This document shows positions 57,840 to 64,000 of a stretch of DNA of 64,000 nt, piece after piece. Each line of letters begins with the position of its first letter. Positions within the stretch are counted from its first letter, which is position 1. Position numbers and translations under genes: made by a program. Source of the DNA: Atopsyche davidsoni (Eukaryota; Arthropoda; Insecta; Trichoptera; Hydrobiosidae); assembly GCA_022113835.1 (NCBI GenBank), contig JAILWY010000010.1:583501-647500 (forward strand), in the 5' to 3' direction. The notes beneath the pieces are model-generated. The model was given only the letters and a program-made list of their open reading frames with translations. It had not been told where the DNA came from and searched no databases.

Positions 57840-58860
57840 TCACACTGAAAAAAAAATGGTGTGGATGTTAAGTCCTCGCCTTGGTCGCGAGTGTCTTAAG
57901 CTTGCTGCGCTCAGAGCGACACAACTTACAACCGATTTGCAAGCAGCTCCTTTATTTCGGGTGTTTTGCAATTTTTTTGCTATTATAACGAATGCCAAAA
58001 AACAGTTTTTCGTGGCATTTTATTTGGCAAAGACTTCTTTTTCGAGAGCTTAACCTATCCCGAATCCATGTATATCCTGGGCTAGTCTTTCGACTTCCGC
58101 ACCAATGTAAGTTTCCTCCTTCCAATGCCTCTTTTTATTTTGATTTACCTTGGAAAACGAAGCATAGAAGGTATTTTATCGAATAATAAAACTAGTGGCG
58201 ATTTGGTGTTTTGGTATGTTGTTTGGTCGTGAATTGTGTCGCGACGTGTGGGAGGGCTTTACTGTTACATTTACACTGTTATATTTTTTCCTTTTTTTTT
58301 GGGGATCCGCAACCCCTCCTAGAAGATATAACCCTAATGGTAGATTAGGTTATAGACTCGCGCGTATTCAAATGCCACAGCCGTCGTGCTAGCGTGCAAG
58401 TTGTTTCAATGTTTCAGAACTGGAATCTCTCAGCGGCTCCGAACTGAAAAGTGATAGGTTTGTTTGTTCGCCGTGGCATTCCCTTCAGATTAATTAAATC
58501 CTTACAAACACCTGCGTACGGGTGTCTATTACACCTGGAATACCTGGCCAATAAAAAATACACCCCTTTTCACATGCGTATTTGTAGACAAACAGGCTTT
58601 AATTTTTTTACTAAGCCATATAATATTTATGTATTTTTTTTGTATAATTTATATCAAAAACATAACAAGTGAGCCCGGGGTGAAAAAAATAAATATATAT
58701 AATATAATATATACCTCTATTAAATTAGTGTAATTTATGTGATATCATATTTATAATCGACGCATATAATTTATTGTTAAGACTTTAAATTCACTGTGTG
58801 AAATTTTCAATATGGCTTAATTTTTTTTTAATGAACTAGAAACTTGATAAACAGCGACAA
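57840..58860. other. Repeat-rich stretch, no gene
   Basis: Contains a LINE fragment at 58,025-58,165 and otherwise low-complexity AT-rich DNA. Confidence 0.35.
58025..58165 (-). mobile_element. LINE reverse-transcriptase C-terminal fragment
   Basis: The minus strand reads FQGKSK-KEALEGGNL in place of the QGKI-EGKRGIGRRRL block seen at 5,860-6,290, and continues to nucleotide-level similarity. Heavily decayed. Confidence 0.45.
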
Positions 58861-58862
58861 TT

Positions 58863-58937
58863 TCATAAAGACTCGAACGCCAGACTTCGTGGTCGTAGGC
58901 AATTAAGCAATGCCGACTAAACCACAAGGCAGGAAAA
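58863..58937 (-). repeat. tRNA-like / tRNA-derived SINE fragment
   Basis: Minus strand: A box TGGTTTAGTCGG and B box GCGTTCGAGTC with about 31 nt between. The acceptor stem does not pair well, so a functional tRNA is unlikely. Confidence 0.5.
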
Positions 58938-61900
58938 TAGCAATTGGGGTCGATAGAAATGGTTCAGTTCTAAAGCAGCGTCAGCTCTGAGGACTCGGGC
59001 GTTCAAGCTTCCTCGCGCCACAGCCTTCGCTGAAATATTTAACAATTCAAGAAACTCAAGCGGCAGGTGCAGCTGTAAAGAACCGGAGCTGATGAGTTAG
59101 GTTAGGTTAAGTTAGGTCACAAAAAAAAAAGTTAGGTCACAGACAACCTGATAATAAATCAAAGAGACGCTATCGGAGCTGGCGGTTCCCCAGCGGTATA
59201 AAAAAAGGTTACAGACTTCTACGAAAATATCCTCAAAAAGAAAAAAAACTACTGGAGAGGGCTCAGCAAAGTCTCCTCTTTGACCTGTCTACGTCTTAAT
59301 GACTTACTCCCTGTATAGGGAGGATGAGGACACACTTTATATATATAAATAGACTCGCGAATCTTCGGCAACTTAAGTTGAAAATGTAGTAAAAGCCCAG
59401 TAATTCTCTAAAAATTTTAGTGTACTTTTAATCTTATTTTATTATTGAAATTTACGCCAAAAATATGAATATAAACAAAGAACAAATACAAGTTCTACTA
59501 GTATCATCTTTGGAGAAACAGCTTGTGACTTGCATATCTCCCGCTTGTCATGCTGAAGAGAATTATTTTCTTTTATCGTTACCGTCTTTGCATTCAAATT
59601 GAGGTTTTACATACCCCAAGTAACGGAAATCAATTTTGTACTGTTTATAAAATGACATCTTATATATTACTCGACGCGTGACAGCGTATTTTATAGACGG
59701 GCATGCATCGAATATTACAAGGATCAACAGGTGTGCGGGCCAGCGGTGATTATTAAATGTTTTCATCCCAAAGTGCAATTGTTCTCAGTTCTCGTGAATT
59801 TGCTGTGGGCCTCTTCTACTTGCGCTTTGCATGTAGCGCAAAAGGAAGAAGATCACGAGCTTATCGTCCTATCTTAATTCATGGCAGAGAAGGCTGTGGA
59901 ACGCTTGCAGCTGAAGATTCTGTGACCTTCACTATTTGCGGCCCTCCATACCTCGTCGCTAGTTAGTCCCGTTAGCGTAGTTGCCGTCTCAGACGGGACG
60001 CAGCGTTTCGCCCCAGCTCGGTCGTCAACAGGTAGACGCGGAAATCGCGCAATTGTGCTTGTAATCCGGTAAGCGTCTATGGTGCGAGAAAGCACATGCG
60101 ACTTATTTTTTTATATCATATTACACGCTGGGTTTGATTTGGATCACATGAAGAGTTTGTTTATATAATACGACGTTCTGAAGGTAAGTTTTTTTTATTT
60201 GAAGGGCAGTGTAATCAAATATATTGTTTTACACGATTTTACGAATGATTATTAGTAAAGATTCATAAGGCTGAGATAGCGGTGGAGAAGTGGGCCTGCC
60301 TCAATAAGATATAAAATATATCAAGGATGTTTCTATGTGCGAATCGATTACTTAAAAGCGAATCGAATAAAAACGATGTATTGCTCCATCCCGATAAATG
60401 AATCCAGCCCTTTGTGCATGGGCCCACTAGACCGCTAGGCTGCAGCCCACACAAAGCGACAGGAGGATTATTCGAGACAACCCCCGGGGAGGGCCCACGG
60501 CGAGCAAGGCCCTGTATTTTCGAAAGAGGCCGAAAGAAAACCAAACGGTTCGATGAAACCCGACTGCTAATCCTTTACCAGACATTTTAGGGAGAATTCT
60601 ACTGAACCCCGCGTGAACCCGCTGGCGCAATGTTTGGTGTTTGACATTCAACAAATTGTGGTTTTCTGGGGTTACGTATGGGCACGTAACAGAACACCAT
60701 GATTTGCGTTACAATTATATCACTAATATGCTGCAGAGTTGGATCCTTCGATTTTCAATACCACTGATGCGAATTACTCGACTATCAGAATTTTATATAT
60801 TTTAAGTATGTAAAATATTATCGCATAGTAGAAAATCAAAAAAAATTAAAACCGCTGCGTCGTTTCATCGTAGCATGTTTGCCGGACGTTTGCCACCAAT
60901 AAAAAAAATGTAATTTATTATAACTGCACGAAATAAAACTCAAGTGTTCCGTGATTCATCCTGGGTATTGACAGGCCTCGTCCACAATGTTATTTTGATT
61001 TATCATCGTTACAAAAAAATTGTCGAAATAGTTTGAATATGTAATTGTTGTTGTATTCGTAACGTCCATTTTCAGGATAAAAAAAAATCTTGAAGATGTT
61101 GAAAAATTGGATAAAATGACGACTTTGAATCCCAAAGTTTGTTAAAGATTTTTTTTTTTTTAATTTTCAAACTAATCCCAACAGGAGGGTTTATATTTAA
61201 TCTTTTAATTCCAATTGAAAAAAAGAGTCATAAATGTTTAGGATTCTTGGAACAGGAACATCGCGAAACTCCAATCCCGAAACTTTAATCGGAAAAACAC
61301 ATATTTATCATATTAAAAGTAAATAATAAAAAAAAAAAGTTAAAATGGCTGTAGAAAAAAGGATGTATCTAACTTTCTGCATTTAAATTTTTTTATTTGG
61401 TGCAGTCGATTTTTCGCAATAGGTACAAGCAAATGGTTAAAAAACTCGAATATGAGAGTTTGGCCCTTAATGAGAAAATAATATTAAAGACACTAGAATT
61501 ATAATATTAAAACACACAACCGGAAGAATAGAATCGAGCGCGTGTTTTTGTCTCACCAGTTGTTAGGTTAATATTAGGGTGGAGCTTCTACCTAAATCGT
61601 GGCCTGAAGTGGGGTAACCATTGTGTCAGAAGTCCAGATTAAAAATATACAAAGCTTGTAAATTTCCCGTCAAATCTTAAATATTGCAAAATAGAAAGGC
61701 GATTCACATTTAAATGTACATAACATCGCTCGAAATTCCTGATGGCCTATAAGAAAATCAAGCGTGGTAATATAAATATTCCGATTGCTAATCGCCATTT
61801 GATTAAATATAAGCGACGCTAAAATGGATCAAAAAAGTACATCACTAATTTATAATACATAATATCGCTGCCGTGCGGCGTCGAAAGAACCGGGAATTAC

Positions 61901-62600
61901 TCGTATTTCACAAAGTGCGCATAATCCGCGTGTCCACAGTCCCGATGGACGCAATTCATTATTTATTTTAAATAATATCCAAATGATCACATCAAACATT
62001 TTTCCATTGTATTACTACAGATTACACAATCTTATAAGAATTAGAGTGTTTTTTTAAAATTGACCAACGTGGATTAATCATATTAAAAAATGTTATCGGC
62101 CAAAATTTATTAATTCGATTCTGCATAAATTTGATTATGTTAGCTTTTAGCACAAAACACGCTGATTGCGTGATACGTCTTACACGTGCCTCCTTCTCAT
62201 TGAATTATACTGCACGGTCTGATCTGTTTTTTTTTATTCGAATATCTTTTCGCAAATTAAAATTTCACTTGGAGAGCGAAGACTTCACTTCGGACTAACG
62301 AGATTGTTACGTTCGACGAATATTGTGACGTTGAAAATTTATTATTTAGCATTGGTAGCTGCTGCCATTGTAAGGCAGTTAAATTGTTTCAAGGATTTTG
62401 TTGCGACGTTTTATTTGCACGGAGTCAAATACTCGAAGCTCGATTTGTTTTTTTTTTTTTTCCACCTGTGGGAGTCCAGGTGCGGTCGCCAAATCTGCTC
62501 TGAAACTTTAACTTGCCGACGGTTTGACTCTGCATTGGACGCACTATTATTTAAAAATCGTGTTAGAATCTGATCAGAAGAGCAGAGTCGTATTTTTGCT
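58938..62600. other. Intergenic; one GC-rich patch at 59,880-60,660
   Basis: The patch includes GGACGCAGCG and several CpGs, with short frames on both strands, none conserved. From 60,661 to 62,600 the DNA is AT-rich, with TTAGGTTAGGT-like sequence near 59,097-59,140 (not telomeric arrays). No gene is supported. Confidence 0.35.
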
Positions 62601-62657
62601 ATTTTTTAATTTTAGAAACTAATTATTTTATAAAAGTCGATTAAAAATTTCACTCAC

Positions 62658-63064
62658 CTCAAAATTATAAAAAAGACTCTGGATGCAAAGGATGAAAGGA
62701 TGCAAAATGTTTGATTAAATGTTTCCGGCACCGCTGAGATGCATCCTCTGGGGGGACGCGTCGCACACTGAAGTCGGAAATGTGAAATCGCGAATGAAAA
62801 TTTGGTCTCCGGTGATTCCGCGAATGCGTTCGGCAGGTCTTGGATGCACTTCAGCACTGCACGAGGCAGCGCGCCGCCGAGAAGCGCGGCAGAGGTGGGC
62901 GGAAGTGAACGCACACCAGTGTAGCCATATTTTAAACGGACCAATGACGACGCGACAGTTCGCGATGTCTGATTATGATTTGCAGGGCGCTGCCCCAGTA
63001 CTGTTGAGCGGCCGGTGCATTTCTTCGGCCTGTACACGCTGCGTCTCGCCCGGCATCCGATCAA
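62658..63064 (-). promoter_or_regulatory. CpG-rich island with a strong minus-strand splice donor
   Basis: The minus strand ends in TTTTGAG/GTGAGTG (donor at 62,657-62,656). Upstream lie CpG-dense bases and an ACCAATGA CCAAT-type box near 62,940. An open frame spans it but shows no domain. This looks like promoter plus first (5' UTR) exon of a minus-strand gene; the 145-aa gene at 55.5-56.3 kb is a possible downstream partner. Confidence 0.4.
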
Positions 63065-63085
63065 TTATTAATCAATAGCGCTATC

Positions 63086-63245
63086 TTATTTTGGGTGTTT
63101 TATTTAAGTTAACACAACCGACAACTGAAAGATGATCGGTCACTATTTTAGGTGTTTTTATTACCAGAAAACAAGTACAAAATAAAACGCTGTTGGATAG
63201 CTCACAGTCACAGTGTGTGTAGACAGCTTTAGAGAAATACTGGCT
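63086..63245. repeat. Interspersed repeat, TTGGGTGTTT family
   Basis: TTTTGGGTGTTTTATTTAA, AACACAACCGACAACTG and GTGTGTGTAGACAGC match blocks at 7,275, 11,945 and 17,590. Confidence 0.45.
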
Positions 63246-63250
63246 ATGCT

Positions 63251-63475
63251 AGTTTCGCCGATGGAAAATATGAATGTGTGTTGATCAAGAGGCTGGCAAA
63301 ATGTTTGCGTATTCAATTTATTCATGAACAAGATAGAATAACAATATCAAGGGGGCTCTAAGTAAATTCAAACAAAAATCTTCATTTGTTTCGATTTTGA
63401 CAAGTTAGATTTAGTTTAAGAATTGTAGATCGGTGCATGTGCACCGACCGCTACACTAGTAAACCGTAGTTAAGT
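63251..63475. repeat. Interspersed repeat shared with 6,713-6,895
   Basis: It begins TTTCGCCGATGG, continues AGGCTGGCAAAATGTTTGCGT and ends AAGAATTGTAGATCGGTGCA, the same order as at 6,713. Confidence 0.6.
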
Positions 63476-63523
63476 TACAGCATTTTTACACATATTTTTT
63501 TTTCAAGTTCGTTATTCTTAACT

Positions 63524-63690
63524 TCTTCTTCATCAAACGCGTCTCTTCAGAGATGATTGGCGACCAATTCACTGAACACATACTCACGCTGAGCCAGCGT
63601 TCATGGTTTTGCGAACACCACAGTGGGTCACCAGCAATTTTATATTGCAAGGAGAAGTCAATAGCATTATTATATAATCATTTCCTTACA
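63524..63690 (-). mobile_element. LINE 3'-end fragment
   Basis: Begins TTCTTCATCAAACGCGTCTC and ends in ATTATATAATCATTTCCTTAC, matching the copy at 19,943. Minus-strand orientation, 5'-truncated. Confidence 0.6.
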
Positions 63691-64000
63691 AAGAGTTAAG
63701 TTTTGTGTTTCTGTAGACTATGCTCGCATAGGGAGGTCGCTCTAGTCTCTTCGGGGTGTATCTGGATCGACCTTCAGTTTACAAACTATTCATTGTTGCA
63801 TACCTCACTCAACTATAATTTAACTATATCTAAACTATACCTGCTTCGAAAGATTTGGATTCGTCATGATCAGGGTAATAATACAATAAAATTTATTTCT
63901 AAAACAGACGAACAGCTGGGTTGTAAAAAAGGCAAGATATAGATAGTTTATAATTTCTTTTGCTTATGTGAAATTTATCTCGTATTGATGTTTTCAAATC
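63691..64000. other. Window end, no gene
   Basis: AT-rich sequence; no feature supported. Confidence 0.4.

Noticed and set aside
59097..59145. TTAGGTTAGG-like telomeric repeat
   Set aside because: Only a couple of imperfect units interrupted by an A run; not a telomeric array.

Overview
This window is nuclear DNA of an animal, almost certainly an insect. Coding exons are split by GT-AG introns in AT-rich sequence. The genes are recognisable orthologues of tailless, nucleobindin, a NeuroD-type bHLH, ACOT13/THEM2 and a ten-finger C2H2 protein. Tc1, mariner, LINE, tRNA-derived and Penelope-type repeats fill the gaps. A moth or butterfly is my best guess, based on GC-saturated developmental exons in an AT-rich background and the mix of repeats. 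A NeuroD-like gene argues against Drosophila-like flies. The order is not proven, and no bacterial features were seen.

Layout. 1-5,684: gene-free flank with repeats. 5,685-16,656 (+): tailless, five coding exons, with an 8.8-kb first intron holding a pogo-like MITE, GC islands and many repeat relics. 16,657-24,036: gene-free. 24,195-about 32,300 (-): nucleobindin, eight coding positions with one of them duplicated as two alternative exons, plus two probable 5' UTR exons. 33,899-34,577 (-): NeuroD-like bHLH in two exons. 38,163-39,935 (+): ACOT13-like thioesterase in three exons. 40,084-46,266: two foldback repeats, a dead Tc1 element and an almost complete mariner. 47,648-49,419 (-): C2H2 zinc-finger gene. 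52,267-53,142 (+): candidate exons, ending in one that looks like the last exon of a cytosine-C5 DNA methyltransferase. 55,530-56,299 (-): unrecognised basic protein of 145 aa. 57,084-57,716: GC-rich 240-bp tandem repeat. 57,840-64,000: repeats and two GC-rich islands, one with a strong minus-strand splice donor.

Most notable. (1) A pair of mutually exclusive exons in nucleobindin, 103 nt each and 24/34 identical in protein, separated by an intron of only 51 nt. The acceptor of the upstream one is preceded by a GACT microsatellite that acts as an array of branch-point-like motifs. (2) Several dispersed repeats carry hammerhead-ribozyme-like cores of the kind known from Penelope-like retroelements. 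Different families have different but self-complementary stem II sequences, and all share one extra T after CTGANGA. (3) Two perfect inverted repeats (27 and 28 bp arms, 4- and 2-nt loops). (4) A NeuroD-like gene with an enlarged HLH loop. The genes are developmental or housekeeping neighbours and do not form an obvious pathway.
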